Source of the DNA: Mucilaginibacter sp. PAMC 26640
Lineage (GTDB): Bacteria; Bacteroidota; Bacteroidia; Sphingobacteriales; Sphingobacteriaceae
Direction: 5' to 3'
Length of the DNA stretch: 64,000 nucleotides
NCBI GenBank assembly: GCA_001596135.1
Contig: CP014773.1
Location: 3,720,001-3,784,000, forward strand
Below, piece after piece: positions 35,272-43,942 of this stretch (position 1 is the stretch's first letter; every line of letters starts with the position of its first letter). Under the pieces are notes generated by a model that worked only from the letters and a program-made list of their open reading frames with translations, was not told the origin of the DNA and ran no database searches. The translations under genes were made by a program, and so were the position numbers.

Positions 35272-35961
35272 ATGAGTTACCTACTGCAAATCGAAACTGC
35301 AACAACATCCTGTTCAGTTGCACTGTCGCAAAACGGCAACGTATTGGCCTTTAAAGAAATAAATGCCCGTAACATCCACGCCGAAGTAATAACTGTGTAT
35401 ATCCAGGGATTAATAACAGAGGCTGGTTTAAATTACGCTGATATTGACGCGGTAGCAGTTAGTTGCGGCCCGGGATCCTACACCGGATTAAGGATTGGCG
35501 TATCAACCGCTAAAGGCTTATGCTTTGCCTTAAATAAGCCTTTGATTTCGGTGGATACATTAGCTGCTATGGCAAGTGGTATTGCTAAAAAAAGAAATAT
35601 ATCGCCAGGGACGCTTTTATGCCCGATGATAGATGCACGGCGGATGGAAGTTTTTACCGCTGTATTTGACACAGCAGGGGACATAATCAAACCTACTGCC
35701 GCAGAAATAATAGACGAAAATAGTTTTGCTGATCTGCTGTCAAAAAATGCCATTTTGTTTTTTGGGGACGGAGCTGAAAAATGCAAAGTTGCGTTGCGTC
35801 ATAACCAAAATGCCTGCTTTCAAGAAGACTTCATAAACTCAGCGGTGGATATGACTAACATTTCCACTGATAAATTCAATAATGCTGAATTTGTAGATGT
35901 TGCCTATTTTGAGCCTTTTTATCTAAAAGATTTTATTGCCGGCAAAAAAGCAGGTTCCTAG
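35272..35961 (+). CDS. tsaB: tRNA threonylcarbamoyladenosine biosynthesis protein TsaB
   Basis: A 229-residue protein of the ASKHA fold that works with TsaD and TsaE to make t6A at position 37 of ANN-decoding tRNAs. Conserved blocks include ILQ/LLQIETATTSCSVAL at the start, AVSCGPGSYTGLRIGVSTAKGL and PMIDARRMEVFTAVFD. Length is normal. It is monocistronic, and its 3' end overlaps the convergent DUF5723 gene by 4 bp. Confidence 0.95.
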   Translation: MSYLLQIETATTSCSVALSQNGNVLAFKEINARNIHAEVITVYIQGLITEAGLNYADIDAVAVSCGPGSYTGLRIGVSTAKGLCFALNKPLISVDTLAAMASGIAKKRNISPGTLLCPMIDARRMEVFTAVFDTAGDIIKPTAAEIIDENSFADLLSKNAILFFGDGAEKCKVALRHNQNACFQEDFINSAVDMTNISTDKFNNAEFVDVAYFEPFYLKDFIAGKKAGS

Positions 35962-37400
35962 TAGCCCTCGTTTCTCCTGAAGATCTTCAAGTATAAACGT
36001 TTTAGAAATCCCGGATTATTCTCGTTAGGGATAGAACTGGCGTTTAACGGGTGCTCAATCAAGTGGCCAAATTTAAAGGCCGCACCTAAAAATAAACTGG
36101 CACCTGTGTAAGATGATTTGTCATTTATCTGCGAGCTACTGCCCGTTGATGCAAAGGCCAAACTGGTTGTTTGGAATAACTTTTCGCTTCCAACAAAAAA
36201 CTCAACATTGGGAGTTTTAAACATAAACTGACCGCCTACACTTAAAGTTTTGTAGTTGTTATAGGAAGTTGTTAATGTTAACGTGTAGTTGTTGTAGGAT
36301 ACCGGGTTGACTAAAGCTGCGGCAAGTCCTTTAAAAAAAAGTTCTTTAGATACGATCAACGTAGGAGAATATTTTAATTGATTATCGTAGTCCAGCCAAA
36401 AAACTTTGTTGGCGCTTATTTCAAATTTGCTATTAGTAGGTGTAACAAATGAACCTGTTGTAACATTATTTTTAGTTATTGATTTTGCTGCATTGTAAAT
36501 ATTCTTTTCCCGGGCTGCGCTTGAAAATTGTTTGATGGTGTCACTTCTGTCGAAATTATAGGTGTATGATCGTGAACTCCAGTGAATAAACCCTAAGTCC
36601 TTCAAGTTAAATTGCAGGTTAAAATTGTCATTTGTGCGGACAGTAGACCCGATGCTGATGGCAGCTCCCGGGTTCCTGAGATTTGGGATATAATCATGTG
36701 TAGTGAAGCCACCGGGAATATAATTTAATAAATATTTGCCACGCATGCTTAAAACCGCTAAATCATTTGGCCGGTCGATATCTATATGTGATTCTCTAAT
36801 ATCTACATTTTGGTACCTTATTCCCATTAGCAAGCTTAATTTGGCACCAAGTGCAAACCGTTTGTTTATTTTTTCGCGATAGGTAAAACTCAGTTGGTGG
36901 TACGCTTGGTAAGTTCCGCTATTGTTGAAGATGTTATCATAATGATTTTGCGGTAATGCGGAAGGGCCATTAAAAATTGCCACAGATTCATCAGTAAAGA
37001 TTCCCCGCATTTCAAACCGGGTTTGCGCAGAAATGCCTATTTCTGCGTCGCCGGCCAAATTTGTGTAGGCCTTAAACATGAACAAGTAATAATTAATGTC
37101 GGTATTTGTCTGATTGGTAAAGTTTCCGTTACCGATTCTCAAATTATTTTTAACATAATTCCCATTAAAAGCTCTGCTCTTAAGTGGTACCTGAGCATTG
37201 CCGCTTAAATTAAAATTCAAGTAGAAGTTGGGTAGAAAAAAGTTAGATGCATACTGGCGGCTGGAGTCGGGGATGAAGCTACGCTGGGCGTTGTTTTCAA
37301 ATGAATCATACAAAGTACCGGTATTGTACTGTGAAAATTGTTGGCCGAAGGATTGTATCGTGAAAGTAAGAAAGAAAAATGCCAATAAAATTTTCGTCAT
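35958..37400 (-). CDS. DUF5723 family predicted outer-membrane protein
   Basis: A 480-residue protein with a signal peptide ending near TIQSFGQ, followed by alternating polar and aromatic residues typical of a beta barrel (for example NFFLPNFYLNFNLSGN, YTLTLTTSYNNYKTLSVGGQF and GASLFLGAAFKFGH). It fits the DUF5723 family of Bacteroidota exported proteins, which resembles PorP-like barrels but has no known role. It is transcribed in the same direction as the next gene upstream and has no close operon partner. Confidence 0.8.
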   Translation of the reverse strand: MTKILLAFFFLTFTIQSFGQQFSQYNTGTLYDSFENNAQRSFIPDSSRQYASNFFLPNFYLNFNLSGNAQVPLKSRAFNGNYVKNNLRIGNGNFTNQTNTDINYYLFMFKAYTNLAGDAEIGISAQTRFEMRGIFTDESVAIFNGPSALPQNHYDNIFNNSGTYQAYHQLSFTYREKINKRFALGAKLSLLMGIRYQNVDIRESHIDIDRPNDLAVLSMRGKYLLNYIPGGFTTHDYIPNLRNPGAAISIGSTVRTNDNFNLQFNLKDLGFIHWSSRSYTYNFDRSDTIKQFSSAAREKNIYNAAKSITKNNVTTGSFVTPTNSKFEISANKVFWLDYDNQLKYSPTLIVSKELFFKGLAAALVNPVSYNNYTLTLTTSYNNYKTLSVGGQFMFKTPNVEFFVGSEKLFQTTSLAFASTGSSSQINDKSSYTGASLFLGAAFKFGHLIEHPLNASSIPNENNPGFLKRLYLKIFRRNEGY

Positions 37401-37517
37401 ATCTCGCAGTGTCGTTTGCCGTTGATTATCGTATCTAATTATGGAATGCTATCCGACTGAGAAATAATCAAAGCCCAATTATAGGCCTTCTACGTATAAT
37501 GAGTGTAAGGGTTATAA

Positions 37518-39128
37518 TTATTTTTGGATTTTGACAGTGTCGGCATTTTTGATAATTTCTGCCGGATTACGGAGCATGCAAAAATTAGTGTAGTAGTTTT
37601 TATCGGCGGCCGTAAGTTGGTAGGATGCTGCGTAAAAGTTTTTGATCGATAGTTTATCGTTATCGTATAGGTCAAAAAACTCATTTTTCAGGTCGTTCTT
37701 CAGAATTGACTGCGAATTTTTAAAGTGGATAAAAAATGCAAGATTACTTCGCTCAGCAAGTAAATTATCAAAACGAACATACTGTTCCGTTTTGTTCAAA
37801 AACTTGCGGTTTATGTAACTATCGTAGTAGCTATCCAATTCCTTTCCGCTATTGGCAAATACCAGGTAATTATCCACGATACGGAAGTATGGCCTGCGAA
37901 AAATATTGAAAGCATCGCCAAGTAAAAAATAGGGCAATTTATTATAGTTCAGCTGCCCTTCGTCCTCGTTAACCATGGTACTTATACTACCCATTAATGG
38001 CCGCATTTTTGATCCGTCCTTAAGCATTATCAGTCCAAATTTTTCCCGGTACCGGGTAGTGATTACGGCAAATTCGGTGCCCAGCAATTTGGTGAATTCC
38101 GCACGGATATCCAGTCCTGTTTCACCTTTTATTTTATTGAATAATGTATCGCGCTCAACCTTTAGCCCAGCCTTATCATGAAATTTACCCAAGTCGTTAG
38201 AGAATTTAACAGGGTCAGAAACCGCCATACTCATAGAATAAGCGATCGTTGAGGGGGATATTTCTTTAAGGTGATTTTCTACAGGAGCTTGCCGGGCAAA
38301 TAGGTTCAGGTAGCTGGCGGGCTTATCGCTTTGTACGTTGGTGTAGCCGTTAAACATTAGCGCATCGGTTTTGTAATTCAAGTTTAAAGCTGCCAAAGCG
38401 TTTAGTAAGCGGAAACTTTTAAACAGATCGTTGTTCTTGTTCCTGAACAATTGATTGAATAGGGGCTCAAGCTGGCTGTAATTGATATAAAGATTGGCCA
38501 GGGAATTGGAGTTCTGCTGATCGGGCAATTGTAGAAACGATTGCTTGTCTTTATCGTATTTGTACCGGGCCGCCTTCGTCACCAAATCTTTTGAAAAGCT
38601 CGCCGAATAAATGCTGCCTTCGGTATTGATAATAAAGAAGCGTTTTTTTAAAGCAGGAAAGAAAATGGTATATCCCTTTTTTTCATCGATGCTGAGTGGG
38701 GTGATCAGAAAGCCTTTGTTCTTTAGTTTAGCAAGGGCGTCGAAAGCCCCTGCATCAAAATCTTTTGCCGCGGCGGCGGTCAACAATAATTCGATGGAAG
38801 TTTTTTCCAGGGGATGGAGAGAAATGAAGACGTTGCTGTTATCGAAAAAATTTTGGAGCAAAGGATGCGCAAACAATACTTTTCTAACTGTATCCAATTC
38901 AGCCATTTTACTGTCGCTAACCAAACTGCCAATCAATGAATTATCAGTAAAAATGTCATAGAAGCCCTTGTCATTGCTAATTTCAAAAACGGCGGCGGCA
39001 CTGTCGGGAATGGTGCGCATAACATTGCCAGCATGCACACCTGACAAGTTAACGCTTCTAAAATATTTTACGGTCACAAACCCGGTGGCGGCAATTAATA
39101 ATAAAGTGAGTAGTATATATCTTTTCAT
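37518..39128 (-). CDS. Membrane-anchored protein of unknown function (DUF3352-like)
   Basis: About 536 residues with a single N-terminal hydrophobic segment (YILLTLLLIAATGFVTVKYF) and a long periplasmic part with no signal cleavage site I trust. The opening of the mature region, VMRTIPDSAAAVFEI, and the repeated short beta segments recall the DUF3352 group, but I cannot confirm this. No catalytic motif is visible. The ATG at 39128 sits directly before the membrane segment and is preferred over 39146. It is divergent from the DUF423 gene. Confidence 0.75.
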   Translation of the reverse strand: MKRYILLTLLLIAATGFVTVKYFRSVNLSGVHAGNVMRTIPDSAAAVFEISNDKGFYDIFTDNSLIGSLVSDSKMAELDTVRKVLFAHPLLQNFFDNSNVFISLHPLEKTSIELLLTAAAAKDFDAGAFDALAKLKNKGFLITPLSIDEKKGYTIFFPALKKRFFIINTEGSIYSASFSKDLVTKAARYKYDKDKQSFLQLPDQQNSNSLANLYINYSQLEPLFNQLFRNKNNDLFKSFRLLNALAALNLNYKTDALMFNGYTNVQSDKPASYLNLFARQAPVENHLKEISPSTIAYSMSMAVSDPVKFSNDLGKFHDKAGLKVERDTLFNKIKGETGLDIRAEFTKLLGTEFAVITTRYREKFGLIMLKDGSKMRPLMGSISTMVNEDEGQLNYNKLPYFLLGDAFNIFRRPYFRIVDNYLVFANSGKELDSYYDSYINRKFLNKTEQYVRFDNLLAERSNLAFFIHFKNSQSILKNDLKNEFFDLYDNDKLSIKNFYAASYQLTAADKNYYTNFCMLRNPAEIIKNADTVKIQK

Positions 39129-39213
39129 TGCTGTTTGGGCCCGCAAGTTAGAATTTTACCGTACCACAATAAAGTAATACTTTCATTTGGTTAACTTAGC
39201 CTTTTATATCTGG

Positions 39214-39600
39214 ATGAACAAACAAATTATAGTTACCGCAGCCGTATTTGGTGCCTTTGCTGTTATCTGCGGCGCATTTGGGGCACATGCTTTAAGGGAG
39301 CAACTCCAGCCAAAGCAATTAGAAGTATGGCAAACAGCTGTTCAATATCAATTTTACCATGTATTTGCATTGTTATTTTTATCCACTTTTAGCCGCTTTA
39401 AAACACGCCTGGTTACCATAAGTTACTACCTGTTTACTTTGGGGATAATTTTGTTTTCGGGTTCACTTTACCTGCTTGCCTGTCGCGATCTTTTAAAAAT
39501 GCCGGGTTTAGCAGTTTTGGGTCCGGTTACCCCCATTGGCGGCTTACTTTTTATAATCGGCTGGTCAACACTGGCATTAGCTGCGGTCAGAAATAAATAA
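39214..39600 (+). CDS. DUF423 small membrane protein
   Basis: A 128-residue protein with four hydrophobic segments. The family motif GAFGAHALREQL sits after the first segment, followed by VWQTAVQYQFYHVFALLFL, and the C-terminus carries TPIGGLLFIIGW. This is the DUF423/YgdD/TMEM256 family, of unknown function. The ATG at 39214 gives MNKQIIVTAAVFGA, which fits the family start better than the in-frame TTG at 39187. priA begins 4 bp after its stop, so the two are probably co-transcribed. Confidence 0.9.
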   Translation: MNKQIIVTAAVFGAFAVICGAFGAHALREQLQPKQLEVWQTAVQYQFYHVFALLFLSTFSRFKTRLVTISYYLFTLGIILFSGSLYLLACRDLLKMPGLAVLGPVTPIGGLLFIIGWSTLALAAVRNK

Positions 39601-39604
39601 CCTA

Positions 39605-42094
39605 ATGTTAGAGTTTGCCGAAGTACAGCAGCATACCCGTAAAACGCTTTTTGTTGAAGTGATATTGCCTTTGGCAATCAGCATAAATTATACTTACCGG
39701 GTTCCGTATGAAATGAATACTGCTGTAGTTGTAGGTAAAAGGGCAGTTGTGCAGTTTGGTAAAAGCAAACTCTACACCGCTATCATAGCCTCAATTGGTG
39801 AACAAGCTCCCGAAAAATACGAGGCTAAATACATCATAGAAATATTGGATGACTCCCCGGTAATTACCGAGCATCAATTGCGCTTTTGGCACTGGATAGC
39901 CGAATATTATATGTGTAACGAAGGCGAAGTGATGAATGCAGCTTTGCCATCAGCTCTTAAACTCGCCAGCGAAACCAAGGTAATGCTGAACCGGGAGTTC
40001 GAGTATGACAAAACTAAGCTCAACGATAAGGAGTATTTAATCACCGAGGCGCTTGATATACAGCCCGAACTCACTATTAGTGATATCGTAAAGCTATTGG
40101 GGCAGAAGACGGTGATGCCAATATTGAAATCTTTATTTGAGAAGAATATTATCACTATATCTGAGGAGGTTAGCGAGCGGTACAGGCCCAGAAAGAGAAC
40201 TTATCTTACCTTGAATCCAGTTTATCAAAATTCTGATAACAGGCGAGAACTTTTTGAAATTCTGGAAAAACGCGCTCCCAAACAGGCCGATGCCTTGCTG
40301 GCTTATCTGAAACTTTCACGGCAGCAAAAAGCAGTATTAAAAAGCGAATTGATTGAAGAAAGCGGGGCAGGAGATGCCAGCATTAAATCTTTGATTGAAA
40401 AGGAGATATTTTTTGCCGAACACAAAACGGTAAGCAGACTTGGTTACGAGGAGGATGATGAATCAATAAGCAATTTTATCCTGAGTACTGCCCAGCAAAT
40501 TGCACTGGATGATGTTCGCAGCCATTTTGAAAAAAAGGATGTGGTGTTGCTGCATGGCGTTACTGCATCGGGCAAAACACAGATCTATATCCGTCTGATC
40601 GAAGAAATGATTGCTTCCGGCCGTCAAGTGCTTTACCTTCTTCCAGAGATAGCGCTAACTACCCACATCATTGAGCGGCTCCGGATTTACTTCGGCGGTA
40701 CCATCGGTGTTTACCACTCACGGTTTAATGATAACGAGCGGGTTGAAGTGTGGCAAAAGGTACTGCGTGGAGAATACAAGGTTGTACTGGGTGCCCGCTC
40801 TTCAGTTTTTCTTCCTTTTCAGGATCTTGGACTCATCATTGTAGATGAGGAGCACGAAACCTCTTACAAGCAATACGACCCCGCACCAAGATACAACGCA
40901 CGGGATGCGGCTATTTACCTTGCCAATATGCATCATGGTAAAGTTTTGCTAGGCTCGGCCACACCATCTTTTGAATCTTATTATAATGCACGTACTCATA
41001 AGTACGGTTTAACGGAACTGGTGGAACGCTTTGGAGGCGTACAGCTGCCATTAATACAGGTGGTAAGTATTTCACAGGAGATGAAGCAGAAAACCATGCA
41101 GTCGCATTTTACGGGCGTGCTGATGGCTGATATGCAGCTTGCGCTTGATCATAAGGAGCAAGTGATCCTTTTCCAAAACCGCCGGGGCTATGCACCGGTG
41201 CTGATGTGTAAGGTATGTGCATTTACCCCCAAATGTATCAATTGCGATGTGAGCCTTACTTATCACAAGCATACCACCAAACTACATTGTCATTACTGTG
41301 GTTATAAAGAAGATACCCCCTCAGTTTGCCCTGCATGTGGTTCTACCCATTTAGAATATAAGGGTTTTGGCACAGAGAAGGTAGAGGATGAATTATCGGT
41401 TTTGATGCCGGATGTCCGTCTCGCCAGGATGGATCTGGATACTACTCGGTCACGCAACGCGTTGCAAACTATCCTGAATAATCTTGAAGAAAAGAAAATA
41501 GATATACTAATTGGTACTCAAATGGTAGCCAAAGGACTGGATTTTGCAGATGTTACGGTAATTGGTATTATCAACGCAGATAGTTTATTAAAATATCCAG
41601 ACTACCGCGCAAACGAGCGGAGTTTTCAAATGCTTGCGCAGGTAAGCGGGCGCGCGGGCCGCAGGGGGAAGCAGGGCAAAGTGGTCATTCAAACCTATGA
41701 TCCAAATCACCGGGTAATTAAACAAGTAATTGAAAATAATTACGCCGACCTGTATTTTACCGAGATGGAGGAACGCAAAAGCTTTAAGTACCCACCTTTT
41801 TACCGCATTATCAGCGTTGATATCAAACACAAAAACCCTGAGATCCTGTATAATCAGGCAGAGTATTTTGCTAATGAGCTGCGCAAACATTTTGGTGATA
41901 GAGTAATCGGTCCCGAGCCTCCTCTAGTAAGCAGGGTACGCAACTACTATATCAAAACCATTATGCTGAAGTTTGAGAAAGATGCAATTTCAATTGTAAA
42001 GGCTAAGGCCTTAATGCGGGATGTGATCACCCAATTTCAAACAACTAAGCTGAGCAAAGGCAGCATAGTGCAGCCGGATGTAGATCCATACTAG
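39605..42094 (+). CDS. priA: Primosomal replication protein N' (PriA helicase)
   Basis: An 829-residue helicase that reloads the replisome at collapsed forks. The N-terminal DNA-binding domain (about 10-110) is followed by a winged region. The helicase core has Walker A GVTASGKT (about 318-325) and DEEH in VDEEHETSYKQYD (about 414). The zinc-binding insertion (about 533-580) has CxxC pairs in CKVC, CINC, CHYC and CPAC. Motifs V and VI are in IGTQMVAKGLDF and QVSGRAGRRGKQG. Length is at the upper end of the family. It follows the DUF423 gene by 4 bp. Confidence 0.97.
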   Translation: MLEFAEVQQHTRKTLFVEVILPLAISINYTYRVPYEMNTAVVVGKRAVVQFGKSKLYTAIIASIGEQAPEKYEAKYIIEILDDSPVITEHQLRFWHWIAEYYMCNEGEVMNAALPSALKLASETKVMLNREFEYDKTKLNDKEYLITEALDIQPELTISDIVKLLGQKTVMPILKSLFEKNIITISEEVSERYRPRKRTYLTLNPVYQNSDNRRELFEILEKRAPKQADALLAYLKLSRQQKAVLKSELIEESGAGDASIKSLIEKEIFFAEHKTVSRLGYEEDDESISNFILSTAQQIALDDVRSHFEKKDVVLLHGVTASGKTQIYIRLIEEMIASGRQVLYLLPEIALTTHIIERLRIYFGGTIGVYHSRFNDNERVEVWQKVLRGEYKVVLGARSSVFLPFQDLGLIIVDEEHETSYKQYDPAPRYNARDAAIYLANMHHGKVLLGSATPSFESYYNARTHKYGLTELVERFGGVQLPLIQVVSISQEMKQKTMQSHFTGVLMADMQLALDHKEQVILFQNRRGYAPVLMCKVCAFTPKCINCDVSLTYHKHTTKLHCHYCGYKEDTPSVCPACGSTHLEYKGFGTEKVEDELSVLMPDVRLARMDLDTTRSRNALQTILNNLEEKKIDILIGTQMVAKGLDFADVTVIGIINADSLLKYPDYRANERSFQMLAQVSGRAGRRGKQGKVVIQTYDPNHRVIKQVIENNYADLYFTEMEERKSFKYPPFYRIISVDIKHKNPEILYNQAEYFANELRKHFGDRVIGPEPPLVSRVRNYYIKTIMLKFEKDAISIVKAKALMRDVITQFQTTKLSKGSIVQPDVDPY

Positions 42095-42189
42095 GGGTAC
42101 ATTTTTATCTCCATCGCTATCAGCATTATAAAATCTAAGTAGGTTGGTTTCCGCTTTAAATTCCATAATCGTATTAACTTTGCTGTATA

Positions 42190-42846
42190 ATGGCATATAA
42201 GTTCGTAGATAACTATCGGGAGCAAGGCGCACGCAAAAGGCTGGTTGAGGTATTAAGGAAAAAGGGAATAGAAGACGAGGGAGTTCTTAAAGCAATAGCA
42301 AAAGTGCCCCGCCACTATTTTTTTGATGAGACTTTCTGGAACCAGGCTTATAAGGATATCGCTTTTCCGATAGGAGCCGGGCAAACTATTTCGCAGCCTT
42401 ATACGGTAGCATATCAAACGGAACTATTACACATACGCAAAGGAGATAAGGTACTTGAAATTGGAACCGGCAGCGGTTATCAAACTTGTGTGTTACTGGA
42501 AGTAGGGGCTAAGGTTTTCACCATAGAGCGCCAGGAAAAACTTTACGAGCGTACCATACAGGTACTGCCCTACATGGGCTATAAGCCCAAATTCTTTTTG
42601 GGAGACGGATCAGTAGGGATTGCTTCTGACGCACCTTATGATAAGATCATTGTAACAGCAGGCGCGCCAACCGTACCCGAATTATTACTTAAACAGCTCA
42701 ATATAGGTGGTGTCCTCGTTATCCCGGTAGGGGATGAACAATCGCAAAAAATGGTAACCGTTCTTAAAACCGGCGAACATGATTACGAGCGACATGTTTT
42801 GGATACGTTTAGATTTGTACCTTTAGTAGGTGATAGAGCCTGGTAG
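42190..42846 (+). CDS. pcm: Protein-L-isoaspartate O-methyltransferase
   Basis: A 218-residue SAM-dependent enzyme that methylates L-isoaspartyl residues in aged proteins so they can return to aspartate. The conserved entry AGQTISQPYTVAYQTELL is followed by the SAM motif VLEIGTGSGYQTCVLLE, and GDGSVG plus YDKIIVTAGAP match motifs II and III. Length is normal. A TAACTTTG sequence like a -7 box (42175-42182) ends 7 bp before the ATG, which hints at a very short leader. It follows priA by 95 bp. Confidence 0.95.
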   Translation: MAYKFVDNYREQGARKRLVEVLRKKGIEDEGVLKAIAKVPRHYFFDETFWNQAYKDIAFPIGAGQTISQPYTVAYQTELLHIRKGDKVLEIGTGSGYQTCVLLEVGAKVFTIERQEKLYERTIQVLPYMGYKPKFFLGDGSVGIASDAPYDKIIVTAGAPTVPELLLKQLNIGGVLVIPVGDEQSQKMVTVLKTGEHDYERHVLDTFRFVPLVGDRAW

Positions 42847-42913
42847 AAAAAGTTTGTGAAAATTTACCGCTGATCAGGATTTTATAGCCAGACCAACGAT
42901 AAATATCAAGCTA

Positions 42914-43324
42914 CTAAATTTCTTTACCCAATTGCTTTAGAATTCCTAACTGATCTGAACTTCCCCAACGTTCGGTCATTTTACCTTGGGTAAATTTGCT
43001 GATTTGCAATCCATGGGCTTTAATAGGTTTTCCAGTAGCTGGTATGCCCATAAATACGCCACTATGTGTACCGGTAATTTCGTAAGCAAATGATACGTTG
43101 TTTTCATCCGCTACTAGTTGTTTCACTTCCAATTTGAGATCAGGAAATGCGGTACGTAATTCTGTAAAGAAAGCAATATAACCTTGTGGTCCAGCAACCT
43201 GCCCGTCTGCAGGGTCATGGTCCACACAGTTTTCAGCTACGAGTTCTTTAAATCTTTCTAATTCTCCACTGTTTACCGCTTCACCAAATTTTTTTTGTTG
43301 TTCTATGTTGCTTTGTATACTCAT
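42914..43324 (-). CDS. SnoaL-like ester cyclase family protein
   Basis: A 136-residue protein of the SnoaL-like NTF2 fold. The core is NCVDHDPADGQVAGPQGYIAFF and DLKLEVKQLVADENNVSFAYEITGTH, typical of the group annotated as ester cyclase. Members act on polyketides in some organisms, but most in Bacteroidota have unknown substrates. There is no polyketide cluster nearby. It stands alone between pcm (convergent) and smpB. Confidence 0.87.
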   Translation of the reverse strand: MSIQSNIEQQKKFGEAVNSGELERFKELVAENCVDHDPADGQVAGPQGYIAFFTELRTAFPDLKLEVKQLVADENNVSFAYEITGTHSGVFMGIPATGKPIKAHGLQISKFTQGKMTERWGSSDQLGILKQLGKEI

Positions 43325-43473
43325 GATTATTTTATTTATCTGTAAGCAATAGTAAAGCCAAACAATAGGTGTGTGATTTTACCTACGTATATTAGAGATA
43401 AAGCATATAAATCAATTGAAGTTATGCAAATTAAAAATCTGTCTGGCTTGCGCGTAAAAAGGTTTTGTTGTCT

Positions 43474-43923
43474 TTAGCTTTTCATAGCCCTGTTCATTTC
43501 AATCTTTGTATCCCGCTCTTTCATGGTTTCGCGTTTATCGAAGGTCTTTTTACCCTGTGCAAGGCCTATTTCTAACTTAGCAAAACCGCGCTCGCTGATG
43601 AAAAGCGCAAGCGGAATGATGGTTAAGCCTTTTTCCTCACCTCGTGTCAGCAATTTCTTCAACTCTTTTTTATTGAGTAGTAAGATACGGTCACGTTTGG
43701 CTTCGTGGTTGTAAAACGAGCCAAAAGAATATTCTGAAATGTGCAAGTTGCGGATATACAGTTGGTTGCCAATAAAAGTGCAGAATGCATCGTTCACATT
43801 GGCCTTACCCTCACGGATGGATTTGATCTCTGTACCCAGCAGTTGGATGCCGGCCACGTATTTATCCAATATATGATACTCGAAGTATGCTTTCTTATTT
43901 TTAATGTAGATGTCCTGCTTCAT
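43474..43923 (-). CDS. smpB: SsrA-binding protein SmpB
   Basis: A 149-residue RNA-binding protein needed for tmRNA trans-translation of stalled ribosomes. The conserved blocks IKNKKAYFEYHILDKYVAGIQL, GTEIKSIREGKANVNDAFC and LLNKKELKKLL are present, and the basic C-terminal tail contains DKRETMKERDTKIEMNRAMK. The ATG at 43923 starts the family region. An in-frame start at 43965 would run into the upstream gene. The tmRNA gene itself is not in the window. The Nramp gene ends 20 bp upstream on the same strand. Confidence 0.96.
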   Translation of the reverse strand: MKQDIYIKNKKAYFEYHILDKYVAGIQLLGTEIKSIREGKANVNDAFCTFIGNQLYIRNLHISEYSFGSFYNHEAKRDRILLLNKKELKKLLTRGEEKGLTIIPLALFISERGFAKLEIGLAQGKKTFDKRETMKERDTKIEMNRAMKS

Positions 43924-43942
43924 TGTACTGCAAATATGCGAA

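Noticed and set aside
35197-35274. A 24-codon frame before tsaB
   Set aside because: Too short to support, it overlaps the tsaB start, and its product shows no recognisable feature.
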